Part shown: positions 7,347 to 14,772 of the stretch, piece after piece | How the letters are laid out: the number at the start of each line of letters is the position of its first letter | Numbering within the stretch: position 1 is the first letter of the stretch | Assembly (NCBI GenBank): GCA_905480485.1 | Contig: CAJQQM010000151.1 | Span: forward strand, 1-34,317 | Direction of reading: 5' to 3' | From: an uncultured Aureispira sp. | GTDB lineage: Bacteria; Bacteroidota; Bacteroidia; Chitinophagales; Saprospiraceae | Length of the DNA: 34,317 nt | Notes under the pieces: generated by a model | Seen by the model: the letters and a program-made list of their open reading frames with translations, nothing else | Databases searched by the model: none | Told to the model about the DNA's origin: nothing | Program-made: the position numbers and the translations under genes

Positions 7347-9374
7347 ATGAATCAGTGTTCAACAATTTTAATAGCTTTTTCTTGCTTTTTATCGGTTCAA
7401 CTTGCTTTTGGGCAATGTCCTGGGCAGATAGAGGCCTCTTTAACGATCGTGCCCGACAATTATGGTTCGGAAACTACCTGGGAATTTACGGGTCCTGGTG
7501 GGGCACCGATTTATGCTTCAGGTGGTCCTTATACCGATGGAAATACAACACCTGTCAATGAAACGGCTTGTCTCGATTCTAATACCCTTGTAACCTTTAC
7601 GATATACGACGGATACGGCGATGGGATATGTTGTTCTTATGGCAATGGTTCTTATTCGGTAAGTATTGACGGCAATGTAGTAGCCTCTGGAGGGCAATTT
7701 TTAGCAAGTGAATCAACCGTTGTTTCGGGTTCTTTGATGGCTTACGATGCTTCTATGCTTCAACTGAATACTCCCTATGCTAAAGTGAGTAACCTCGAAA
7801 ATGCCACGATAAGCGGTACAATTATGAATATCGGGTCCACGACTTTAGGTTCAATCGATTTGAGCTATCAAGTAGGTAGTCAGGCGGTAGTGTCCGAAAC
7901 CTTCAGTTTGTCTAATGTTGTTTCTTTCGATGAATTCGAATTTAGTTTTGCTACTGCATGGACACCGTCGACAGTTGGGGTACAAGATATTCGAGTTTGG
8001 ATTGATAATTTGAATGCCTCAAATCCTGATATGAACAACAGTAACGATACTATTTTTGTAGCTGTGGATGTATACCAAGCATTTGTGTCACCTAATATCT
8101 TAGATGATTATTTATTGGCGCCTCCCGTCTATAGCACGATTGCTACCTCAGCACAACAAATAGATAAACCTATGGATTTAGACTTTCATCCTTTTCGTGC
8201 AAATGAACTGTGGGTAATTAATGAAGAGGATGTGCCGGGTGGTGGTACCACTGTTACTATTTACGATGCAGGTATGCCTTCTCAGTCTTCGGTATTTAAA
8301 GAAGATGGTAATAATTGGCACTTTATGTCTTTACCAACAGGAATTGCATTTGGTACGAATGGTAATTTTGCTAGTTCTCCAGGAGTTTTTGATGCAAACC
8401 ATAACAATACGGAGTTTACCGGGCCTACACTTTGGTCTTCCGATATGAGTATATATGCTCAATATGCTGGGCCTGGCACGAATGGTTCTCATTTAGATAT
8501 GTTGCACGAATCACCACATTCGATGGGAATCGCACACCATAAAGATAATGCCTATTGGGTTTTTGATGGATTCAATACCGACATCGTTTTGTATGATTTT
8601 AAAGCCGATCATGGTCCAGGAATGTCTTACCACGGGGACGCTGTCATCAAACGCTATGAAGAGGTGAATGTATCGAGAGATGCCGTAGACCCTATGATTC
8701 CAAGTCATTTGGTACTCAACAAAGCGAATGGTTGGTTGTACATTGCTGATGTAGGAAACGACCGGGTTATACGTATGAATACGGCCACGGGTACGGTTGG
8801 TAATCCCTTGGTGGGATTAGAACAATTGGCTGCTTACAATGAAATGGTTAATGTGGTTCAAGAAACTGTAATAGATACTGGTTTGGTTCGCCCTTGTGGT
8901 ATTGATATTCTTGAAGACAGAATGATTGTGGGTGATTACCAATCCGGCGATATCCGCTTTTATGACATCAGTATAAATCCAGCCCAATATTTGGGAAAAA
9001 TATCAACAGGTGCTACCGGTTTGACGGGCTTAAAAATTGGACCTCAAGGTAATATTTGGTTCACGAACCGACTTACGGAAGAAGTGCGTAAAGTAGTTCC
9101 CTCAGTATCTACAGCATGGCTTTCACCTTCGGAAGCAATTCAATTTGAATTATATCCCAATCCAGCCAAATCAAGTATAACGGTAGATTTTTCAGGTAAT
9201 AATGCAGCGGCAACACTGCGGGTGACGGATACTGGAGGTAAATTAATCCATTTGTCAGAAATTTCGAATAGGCAAACACTTGTGTTAGATTGTAGCAATT
9301 GGTCAAAAGGAGTTTATTTAGTGCAGTTGTTATCTGGCAATCAGACAATCAATCGTAAACTAGTGAAACAATAA
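7347..9374 (+). CDS. Secreted 'YGDGICC' module / CARDB-like / NHL-type propeller protein with T9SS type A sorting domain
   Basis: This exported protein has about 675 residues from ATG 7347, which opens a signal peptide (MNQCSTILIAFSCFLSVQLAFGQ). Residues ~27-128 are a third copy of the cysteine module also found twice in the PKD protein upstream (NYGSETTW, then IYDGYGDGICCSYGNGSYSV). A CARDB-like Ig-fold region follows at ~133-245 (ATISGTIMNIGSTTLGSIDLSYQV ... NNSNDTIFVAVDV). Then comes an NHL-like propeller with blades such as PMDLDFHPFRANELWVINE, SHLVLNKANGWLYIADVGND and LTGLKIGPQGNIWFTNR. The last ~75 residues (FELYPNPAKSSITVDF ... LVKQ) are the type A sorting domain. Histidine-rich stretches (HLDMLHESPHSMGIAHH) lie within the propeller. 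An enzymatic role such as a lyase or hydrolase is possible but not shown. Confidence 0.85.
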   Translation: MNQCSTILIAFSCFLSVQLAFGQCPGQIEASLTIVPDNYGSETTWEFTGPGGAPIYASGGPYTDGNTTPVNETACLDSNTLVTFTIYDGYGDGICCSYGNGSYSVSIDGNVVASGGQFLASESTVVSGSLMAYDASMLQLNTPYAKVSNLENATISGTIMNIGSTTLGSIDLSYQVGSQAVVSETFSLSNVVSFDEFEFSFATAWTPSTVGVQDIRVWIDNLNASNPDMNNSNDTIFVAVDVYQAFVSPNILDDYLLAPPVYSTIATSAQQIDKPMDLDFHPFRANELWVINEEDVPGGGTTVTIYDAGMPSQSSVFKEDGNNWHFMSLPTGIAFGTNGNFASSPGVFDANHNNTEFTGPTLWSSDMSIYAQYAGPGTNGSHLDMLHESPHSMGIAHHKDNAYWVFDGFNTDIVLYDFKADHGPGMSYHGDAVIKRYEEVNVSRDAVDPMIPSHLVLNKANGWLYIADVGNDRVIRMNTATGTVGNPLVGLEQLAAYNEMVNVVQETVIDTGLVRPCGIDILEDRMIVGDYQSGDIRFYDISINPAQYLGKISTGATGLTGLKIGPQGNIWFTNRLTEEVRKVVPSVSTAWLSPSEAIQFELYPNPAKSSITVDFSGNNAAATLRVTDTGGKLIHLSEISNRQTLVLDCSNWSKGVYLVQLLSGNQTINRKLVKQ

Positions 9375-9390
9375 ATTAAGTTTTGCCTTC

Positions 9391-9440
9391 AAAAAAGGTT
9401 AAAAACCAAGTTAAATGCTTGGTTTTTGACCTTTTTTTTT
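9391..9440 (+). terminator. Strong intrinsic terminator after the NHL-propeller gene
   Basis: A 16-bp stem (AAGGTTAAAAACCAAG with CTTGGTTTTTGACCTT, one G-U pair) surrounds a 7-base loop. It is flanked by A-run and T-run (nine T at 9432-9440). It lies ~20 bases after the stop at 9374. Confidence 0.94.
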
Positions 9441-9554
9441 GGCCTATGGAGCCGTTTTTGTGAGGAGCTAAGGGGGAGTAGATTGTACAGATAGATTATT
9501 ATCCTTATATTGGTCCCACTTTGCGATTATTACACACTCAAGCATTAATTTATC

Positions 9555-10364
9555 ATGATTATAAGGTCTTTGTTTATTTGTTTATTGATTATTACGGTTT
9601 CTGCTTTTTTAAGCTCCTGCCTGGTTAGTTCTACTACTACAAGCCAAGCCAAAAGTACCTCTGAAGCCAATTCAAACAATAATAATAACGGCCGCCAAAC
9701 AATTGTTCGCAAAGCGCCCGCTTTATTAGAAGAAGTACAAGCCGATACCCTAAAATTCGAGCCCGACCCTTATTCGTCCTTAGTGGAAATGGAAACTAAA
9801 TTTGGGGTCATGAAAATTGAACTTTTTTTTGATGCTGAAAAACATCGAGAAAATTTTTTAAAATTAGCCAAAGCTGCCTATTATGATAGTTTGATGTTTC
9901 ATCGAGTTATCAAAAACTTTATGGCGCAGGGAGGCGACTCAAAGTCGCGTTATGCCAAAAAAAATCAACGATTGGGATCAGGTATTGCTGGTTATCAACT
10001 CGACAATGAAATTGGCCAACATTTTTACCATGTAAAAGGCGCCTTGGCCGCCGCTCGTCAGCCCGACGAACTTAATCCTGACAAAAAATCATCTTCTTCT
10101 CAATTTTATATTGTACAAGGGGCTTCAGTTAATACCGAACAACTCGATAAGAATGAACGAAAATATGATATTGTTTATACTGAAAAACAACGCGAACTAT
10201 ATAACAAACTAGGAGGGTCTCCTCAGTTAGATATGGAATATACCGTGTTTGGTCGAGTTTATGAAGGCATAGAATTAATTGATAGTATTTGTTACCAACC
10301 AACAGATGCCTATGCACGTCCGCTAGAAGACCTTCGGTTTAAAGTTCGTGTTATAAGAGACTAA
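9555..10364 (+). CDS. Cyclophilin-type peptidyl-prolyl cis-trans isomerase, lipoprotein
   Basis: This is a periplasmic folding catalyst that isomerises peptidyl-proline bonds, 269 residues. The N-terminus is a lipoprotein signal with lipobox LSSC, so Cys22 would be lipidated. A low-complexity Ser/Asn linker follows, then the cyclophilin domain from ~75 (VEMETKFGVMKIELFFDAEKHRENFLKLA). Family motifs are clear: FHRVIKNFMAQGGD carries the active-site Arg and the FMxQGGD strand; KGALAAAR and SSSSQFYIVQG match the GxLsMAr and SqFfI segments. An insert of ~40 charged residues separates QFYIVQG from the last strands (YTVFGRVYEGIELID), as is common in Bacteroidota lipoprotein members. lysA follows 26 bases downstream, so the two may be cotranscribed. 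Confidence 0.93.
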   Translation: MIIRSLFICLLIITVSAFLSSCLVSSTTTSQAKSTSEANSNNNNNGRQTIVRKAPALLEEVQADTLKFEPDPYSSLVEMETKFGVMKIELFFDAEKHRENFLKLAKAAYYDSLMFHRVIKNFMAQGGDSKSRYAKKNQRLGSGIAGYQLDNEIGQHFYHVKGALAAARQPDELNPDKKSSSSQFYIVQGASVNTEQLDKNERKYDIVYTEKQRELYNKLGGSPQLDMEYTVFGRVYEGIELIDSICYQPTDAYARPLEDLRFKVRVIRD

Positions 10365-10390
10365 GTTTAATCCTTGCAAAAAATTACAAG

Positions 10391-11635
10391 ATGCATTTCA
10401 ATAAAGCTAATAATTGCTATGAAATTCAGGCATTGCCTGTTCATGATATCGTCCAACAATATGGAGCGCCTTTATTTGTATATGACGCTCAAAAAATAAT
10501 GGACCAATATGCTAAAATGACCAAATCTCTACGTGGGGTCAAACAAGTAAAAATTAATTATGCTTGCAAAGCGCTTAGTAATATTACGATTCTAAAACTT
10601 CTAAAAGATTTAGGTGCTGGATTAGATGCTGTTTCTTACCAAGAAATACGCCTTGGGCTTCAAGCAGGCTTTCAACCCGAGTCGATTATTTTCACCCCTA
10701 ATTCAGTGTCGATTCAAGAATTGGAAGCAGCGATTGCCTTAGGCGTAAATATCAATATTGATAATCTCGAAACCCTGGAATATATGGGTATGCAACATCC
10801 TACTATTCCACTTTGTATTCGCATCAATCCTCACATAATGGCGGGAGGTAATGCCAATATTTCAGTAGGTCATATAGATTCCAAATTTGGAATATCGATT
10901 CATCAGGTGCCTCATATTGAGCGCTTAGTAGAGAGTTTGGGTATCAAGATAGAAGGTGTGCATATGCACACAGGTTCAGATATTTTGGATGTAGATGTCT
11001 TTGCACATGCCGCTGATTTGTTATTTAATGTAGCCCGGCGGTTTAAACAACTAAAATATATTGATTTTGGTTCAGGCTTTAAGGTGAAGTATCAACAACA
11101 AGATATCGAAACCGACATGGATGCCTTTGGTGCTATGATGACTGAAAAATTTAATGCTTTTTGCCGTGAAACCGGGCAGGATTTAGTCTTGGCATTCGAA
11201 CCAGGTAAGTTTCTGGTTAGCGAAGCCGGGTACTTTATAGCTTCCACTAATGTTATCAAACAAACGACTTCAGCTATATTTGCTGGTATTGATTCGGGCT
11301 TTAATCATATGATTCGGCCTATGTTTTATGGGGCCTATCATCATATTATCAATATATCTAATCCTGAAGGCAAATCTAAATTGTATACGGTTGTAGGTTA
11401 TATTTGTGAAACCGACACCTTTGGTTGGAATCGTAAAATTAACGAAATTAAAGAAGGTGATCTTTTGTGTTTTAAAAATGCAGGGGCCTATTGCTTTTCG
11501 ATGGCCTCTAATTATAATTCTAGATACCGACCGGCGGAGGTTTTGGTGCACCAATCTACAGCCCACCTTATTAGAGAAAGAGAAGATTTTGAGGATTTGA
11601 CCCGCCGACAAGTACAACCCGATTTGAATTTTTAG
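10391..11635 (+). CDS. lysA: Diaminopimelate decarboxylase
   Basis: This is the PLP-dependent enzyme that converts meso-diaminopimelate to L-lysine and CO2, the last step of lysine synthesis, 414 residues. Lys60 in YACKAL is the PLP Schiff-base lysine. HMHTGSD (191-197), EPGK (from 270) and the YGAYHHI segment match the alanine racemase-fold barrel and the C-terminal domain. Cys339 in ICETDTF is the conserved active-site cysteine of the CExxD motif. The length is normal for the family and no key residue is missing. Other group IV decarboxylases such as carboxynorspermidine decarboxylase share parts of this pattern, but CExxD plus the RINP segment favour LysA. The gene before it encodes a folding isomerase and has no evident pathway link. 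Confidence 0.92.
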   Translation: MHFNKANNCYEIQALPVHDIVQQYGAPLFVYDAQKIMDQYAKMTKSLRGVKQVKINYACKALSNITILKLLKDLGAGLDAVSYQEIRLGLQAGFQPESIIFTPNSVSIQELEAAIALGVNINIDNLETLEYMGMQHPTIPLCIRINPHIMAGGNANISVGHIDSKFGISIHQVPHIERLVESLGIKIEGVHMHTGSDILDVDVFAHAADLLFNVARRFKQLKYIDFGSGFKVKYQQQDIETDMDAFGAMMTEKFNAFCRETGQDLVLAFEPGKFLVSEAGYFIASTNVIKQTTSAIFAGIDSGFNHMIRPMFYGAYHHIINISNPEGKSKLYTVVGYICETDTFGWNRKINEIKEGDLLCFKNAGAYCFSMASNYNSRYRPAEVLVHQSTAHLIREREDFEDLTRRQVQPDLNF

Positions 11636-11668
11636 AAAAGCGTAAAACTTTCAAGTGTGTCTTTGTTT

Positions 11669-12121
11669 TTAAAACAAATAAGGGGCAATATCATTGCTTA
11701 ATCCTGGAATATCCTGCATGGCTTCAAACATATCTCGTTCGGTTTCACTCTCGAAGAAGTCGATGGTAAAACATCGCCTAAGTTCGGGGATTCTTTTTTT
11801 TTGTTGAAAGACCAATCGGGTGATTTCCAAAAAAGGATATTCCTTGATGGTAGCCCAGCAATGTTTTATTTCGAATCGAATCGTAAAGTCTAAAATATTG
11901 ACTTGGTAAATATCGCTTGTGCTCATTAGCTTGTCTTCAACCTGATTAAAGATTAATGAGCGAAATGCTGTTCCAAAATCAAGTTTTAATTGTGTTTGCA
12001 TCAAACTTAAGGCAAGAAAATTATTATTAGCCTGATTGCTTTCAATAAGGGCGTTTATTTTTTGTTGTATCAAAGGTCCTTGCATGCTAGTTGTTTGTTT
12101 ATAGCAGTTGAATTTAATCAT
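11669..12121 (-). CDS. Hypothetical protein, 150 residues
   Basis: I do not recognise this protein. It is convergent with lysA, the two stops being ~34 bases apart. It has no signal peptide and no transmembrane helix, and appears to be a small mixed alpha/beta cytoplasmic protein with alternating hydrophobic strands (YQVNILDFTIRFEIKHCWATI, PFLEITRLVF, CFTIDFFESETERDMFEAM). Met1 is at 12121; Met13 (codon at 12085) is an equally reasonable start, since the first 12 residues look unstructured. The stop codon lies within a small inverted repeat (TTTGTTT / AAACAAA at 11662-11677). No promoter box was found upstream. Coding likelihood rests on length, composition and lack of a competing frame. Confidence 0.6.
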   Translation of the reverse strand: MIKFNCYKQTTSMQGPLIQQKINALIESNQANNNFLALSLMQTQLKLDFGTAFRSLIFNQVEDKLMSTSDIYQVNILDFTIRFEIKHCWATIKEYPFLEITRLVFQQKKRIPELRRCFTIDFFESETERDMFEAMQDIPGLSNDIAPYLF

Positions 12122-12578
12122 TTTTTGAATGAATACTGCTTGAAATGTATTAAAAAACAGTGTAGCGCTCTTTTTTATTGATTTTAATTAAGTGCTGCTT
12201 AAACAACTCGCTAGTCGGTAGCGCTGCAAGCTTAGCTAATGAACAACAATTTAACGTGGATAATAGGTTGATTAAGGTTGTTTTTGCAACGATTCATAAC
12301 AGTCCATTAATCTTATTAGATACCAAAGAATTGTTGTAAATGCTGTGCTTAAACAGGGGCTTAATACTACGTCGATTATTTAAAAGCCAATTTATTGCCC
12401 GACGTATCCCAGAAGCAAGGGGTTCTAAATACTTACTAATATCATTAGTAAAACTCCTCTACGTTACTTAATCGTTCGGTCAGGCTTCTTGATTATTTAT
12501 TTTTTGTAATAAAAAGATAGTTTTTTAGTGTTTAAAACTTAGAAAATTTGGAGAGGCTACATTTGTTAAAAAAATATG
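12122..12578. other. Intergenic region between the 150-residue protein and the EgtD-like gene
   Basis: About 450 bases without a credible gene. The only structured element I see is a perfect inverted repeat TTACTAAT-ATC-ATTAGTAA at 12433-12451. I found no tRNA-like cloverleaf, small ORF with good features, or repeat. The right end leads into the -7 box at 12579. Confidence 0.5.
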
Positions 12579-12586
12579 TAGTTTTG
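12579..12586 (+). promoter_or_regulatory. -7 box of the EgtD-like gene
   Basis: TAGTTTTG is an exact TAnnTTTG match. There is no well-spaced TTTG upstream (the nearest, 12562-12565, is only 13 bases away). A start near 12591 places the in-frame GTG at 12586 outside the transcript and supports ATG 12613 as the start. Confidence 0.5.
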
Positions 12587-12612
12587 TGCATCAACTAACT
12601 AAATCTTTAATC

Positions 12613-13569
12613 ATGAATATGGAAGACAAATTTGCTGAGGATATAAGAAAAGGTTTGTCGGCTTCGCAAAAGTCAATACCCTATCAATATTTTTATAACG
12701 AACGAGGTTCTTGGCTTTTTCAGCAAATTATGCAATTACCCGAATATTACCTACCTGGCTGTGAACGGTCTATTTTAGAAAGTAATGAAGCCGCTTTACT
12801 TGATTTCTTTCAAGCAGGAAATCAGGAGTTTAATTTAATTGATTTAGGGGCAGGGGATGCTAGCAAAACTAAAACATTATTAGCTGCATACGAACAGCGA
12901 GATGTACCTTTTACCTACACTCCTGTTGATTTGTCAACCTCTATATTATCTGCTTTATCCGAAAGCTTAAATGCGGCGTATCCCAATCTAAATTTCGAAG
13001 CCCTCAATAAAGATTATTGGGAAGCTATGGAGTATCTGCAGCACAAAACAATTAAAGGGCAGCGAAAAGTAGTTTTGTTTTTAGGGGCCAATATAGGTAA
13101 TTTTACGCAGGAAGAAAGCCGTGCGTTTTTGCAGCAACTCAAATCTTATTTAGCTCCGGGTGACTTGATAATGATTGGTTTTGATTTGCGTAAAAGACCC
13201 GAAATTATTTATAAAGCTTACCTCGATTCTAAAGGGATAACCGCTGCTTTTAACCTCAATTTGTTGCATCGTATCAATCAAGAATTAGGCGGGAATTTTA
13301 AGCCTAATTATTTTAGGTTTTACCCCTATTACAATCCCCTCACCGGGGCCCTAATGAGTAATTTAGTCAGTCTCAAAAAGCAATCAGTTCGTATAGAGGC
13401 CTTGGATATGGATTTTCAGTTTGAACAATGGGAAGCCATTCATACCGAGATTTCTAAAAAACACACCCTCGCTGAAATAGAAACTTTGGCAAAAGATGCA
13501 GGTTACAAAGTCAAAGAACACTTTTTAGATGCGAAAAACTACTTTGTAGATAGTTTGTTCGAGTTATAA
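12613..13569 (+). CDS. egtD: EgtD-type L-histidine N-alpha-methyltransferase
   Basis: This is a SAM-dependent methyltransferase of the EgtD family (Methyltransf_33). The family trimethylates histidine to hercynine, the first step of ergothioneine synthesis. From ATG 12613 it has 318 residues, close to the mycobacterial enzyme. The opening segment (SIPYQYFYNERGSWLFQQIMQLPEYYLPGCE, 21-51) is the family N-terminal signature. IDLGAGDASKT (76-86) is the SAM loop and LGANIGNF (157-164) includes the Asn expected at the histidine site. HTEISKKH places Glu279 and Ser281 at the positions that read the histidine imidazole in EgtD (E282/S284 in M. smegmatis), so histidine is the likely substrate. No EgtB, EgtC or EgtE is nearby. 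The symbol is a family-level assignment. Confidence 0.85.
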   Translation: MNMEDKFAEDIRKGLSASQKSIPYQYFYNERGSWLFQQIMQLPEYYLPGCERSILESNEAALLDFFQAGNQEFNLIDLGAGDASKTKTLLAAYEQRDVPFTYTPVDLSTSILSALSESLNAAYPNLNFEALNKDYWEAMEYLQHKTIKGQRKVVLFLGANIGNFTQEESRAFLQQLKSYLAPGDLIMIGFDLRKRPEIIYKAYLDSKGITAAFNLNLLHRINQELGGNFKPNYFRFYPYYNPLTGALMSNLVSLKKQSVRIEALDMDFQFEQWEAIHTEISKKHTLAEIETLAKDAGYKVKEHFLDAKNYFVDSLFEL

Positions 13570-13586
13570 CTTTCAGTATACAACAA

Positions 13587-13610
13587 ACCACAGCAAAAGA
13601 TTGCTGTGGT
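13587..13610. terminator. Hairpin between the convergent EgtD and Crp/Fnr genes
   Basis: ACCACAGCAA (13587-13596) pairs perfectly with TTGCTGTGGT (13601-13610) around an AAGA loop, with further AACAA/TTGTT pairing outside a bulge. There is no T-run on either strand, so it may be an RNA-stabilising or factor-dependent terminator rather than an intrinsic one. Confidence 0.45.
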
Positions 13611-13660
13611 CGTTGTTCATGCGAAATAGGGTCGTTGTTTAGATATCTTTAGTTAGCTAA

Positions 13661-14230
13661 TTAAGCTGCATTTTTGGCTATTTTTCGGCGTATTCTGCTC
13701 AATGTTTCGGGCGTCATGCCAAGGTAAGATGCAATCATGTATTGAGGTACACGATGTTGTAGTTCAGGTTCTTCAGACAAGAACTTTTTGTACCGCATCA
13801 TTGCATCGCTTAGCAACAACAAATTTACACGATGTGCATTCATTTTAGACATCATAATGGCAAGCTGTTGACTAAATTCTGGGCTAGCATTTATGATTTT
13901 TTCGAAGTTGTGGTAGCTAAGCACCCACAATTCTGTTCCTTCTAGGGCTTCTAAATAAGCATCCGATTTGGTCTGTGACAAGAAACTGTTGAAATGCGAA
14001 GCCATGTTTCCTTCAAAAAAGAAATTCTGAATAAATTCTTTTCCATCAGAAAGATAATATTGTTTGACGGCACCCGATTTGACAAAGAAAATATGTTGGC
14101 AAGCTTCTCCGGCTTCTAACAAAGTCTCTTTTTTCTTGATTTTTTTAACAAACAAAAAAGGCTTGAGCGCTTTCATGAGTTTCTGACATAAGTCAAAATG
14201 AGTCGGTTCGTCTGAATGGTAGTTTTTCAT
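13661..14230 (-). CDS. Crp/Fnr family transcriptional regulator
   Basis: This is a 189-residue DNA-binding regulator. Residues ~25-120 form a cyclic-nucleotide-binding-like beta-roll (ETLLEAGEACQHIFFVKSGAVKQYYLSDGKEFIQNFFFEGNMAS), followed by the long dimerisation helix (~117-150). The C-terminal winged helix-turn-helix lies at ~160-185 (VPQYMIASYLGMTPETLSRIRRKI), with the recognition helix pattern TPETLSRIRR usual for Bacteroidota members. The PGExxGExA..R phosphate-binding cassette of cAMP-binding Crp is not preserved and the 4Fe-4S cysteines of Fnr are absent. The ligand is therefore unknown. It converges with the egtD-like gene, and no target site can be assigned. Confidence 0.9.
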   Translation of the reverse strand: MKNYHSDEPTHFDLCQKLMKALKPFLFVKKIKKKETLLEAGEACQHIFFVKSGAVKQYYLSDGKEFIQNFFFEGNMASHFNSFLSQTKSDAYLEALEGTELWVLSYHNFEKIINASPEFSQQLAIMMSKMNAHRVNLLLLSDAMMRYKKFLSEEPELQHRVPQYMIASYLGMTPETLSRIRRKIAKNAA

Positions 14231-14616
14231 AAGTTTTGTGGCTAGTGGCTTTGGGGGTATGCAATCTTCGAGTCTCTTTACGTTTTCTGGTCAAATAAAG
14301 CTGTTAATTTTTTGCTATAGATTCATTCTATATGCTTTATATACTCTGAAAAGTACGCCAATTTTTAAATAGCTTAAATTCAATATATTACATATTTCAA
14401 TAAAATAAATTATATATAATTATTGGGATGCTTTTTTCATTTTGAAACTTTTTTTGGTTTTGAATAATAATTTCAAAATAGTAATTAATAGCTCGAATCT
14501 AGGCTGTTTTTAAAACGTTAAGGCTGTTTTTGAGTTGAAAGAATTAAATAATTGCCCTTACATTAGACTTCATTAAAAAAATTAAAGGATTCATAGCGAT
14601 AAAACAAAGCTTATCT
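14231..14616. other. A/T-rich intergenic region upstream of the DUF2723 gene
   Basis: About 390 bases between the divergent Crp/Fnr and DUF2723 genes, with no credible gene. It contains a direct repeat AGGCTGTTTTT at 14501-14511 and 14521-14531, 20 bases apart start to start (about two helical turns), ~85 bases upstream of the promoter. No -7 box matching TAnnTTTG was found for the minus-strand regulator. Confidence 0.5.
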
Positions 14617-14647
14617 TTTGTATAAGATAGTAGATTTTCTACCTTTG
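14617..14647 (+). promoter_or_regulatory. Consensus Bacteroidota promoter of the DUF2723 gene, with possible operator
   Basis: TTTG (14617-14620), 19 bases, then TACCTTTG (14640-14647) fits the TTTG-N19-TAnnTTTG consensus perfectly and is the best promoter in the window. TATCTT-N6-AAGATA (14612-14629), an inverted repeat, overlaps the -33 element and could be a repressor site. Start near 14652 gives a ~120-base leader. Confidence 0.8.
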
Positions 14648-14660
14648 TATGTTCCTAAAA

Positions 14661-14753
14661 ATGGATCAATACTTCATTGATAATTCAGAAATATACAGCC
14701 AATTTGACCGAGCATTGATTTGCTTAACCGTTGCGCTTTTGTTCCTAACCTAG
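14661..14753 (+). CDS. Candidate 30-residue leader peptide upstream of the DUF2723 gene
   Basis: A short ORF starting MDQYFIDNSEIYSQFDRALIC and ending in a hydrophobic LTVALLFLT stretch lies wholly in the leader of the next gene, 19 bases before its ATG. An in-frame ATG at 14649 would precede the inferred transcription start, so 14661 is preferred. Acidic/polar N-terminus and hydrophobic C-terminus could make it a membrane-associated leader or an uORF. It may equally be chance; nothing but position supports it. Confidence 0.25.
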   Translation: MDQYFIDNSEIYSQFDRALICLTVALLFLT

Positions 14754-14772
14754 ATTAATTTTAAACGAAAGA

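Noticed and set aside
9109-9348. A 79-residue antisense ORF within the NHL-propeller gene
   Set aside because: It lies opposite the sorting domain, a strongly conserved coding segment, and has no features of its own.
12122-12578. A possible tRNA or structured RNA in the gap before egtD
   Set aside because: I could not find paired stems with a TTC-type loop or any conserved RNA motif; only an 8-bp palindrome is present.
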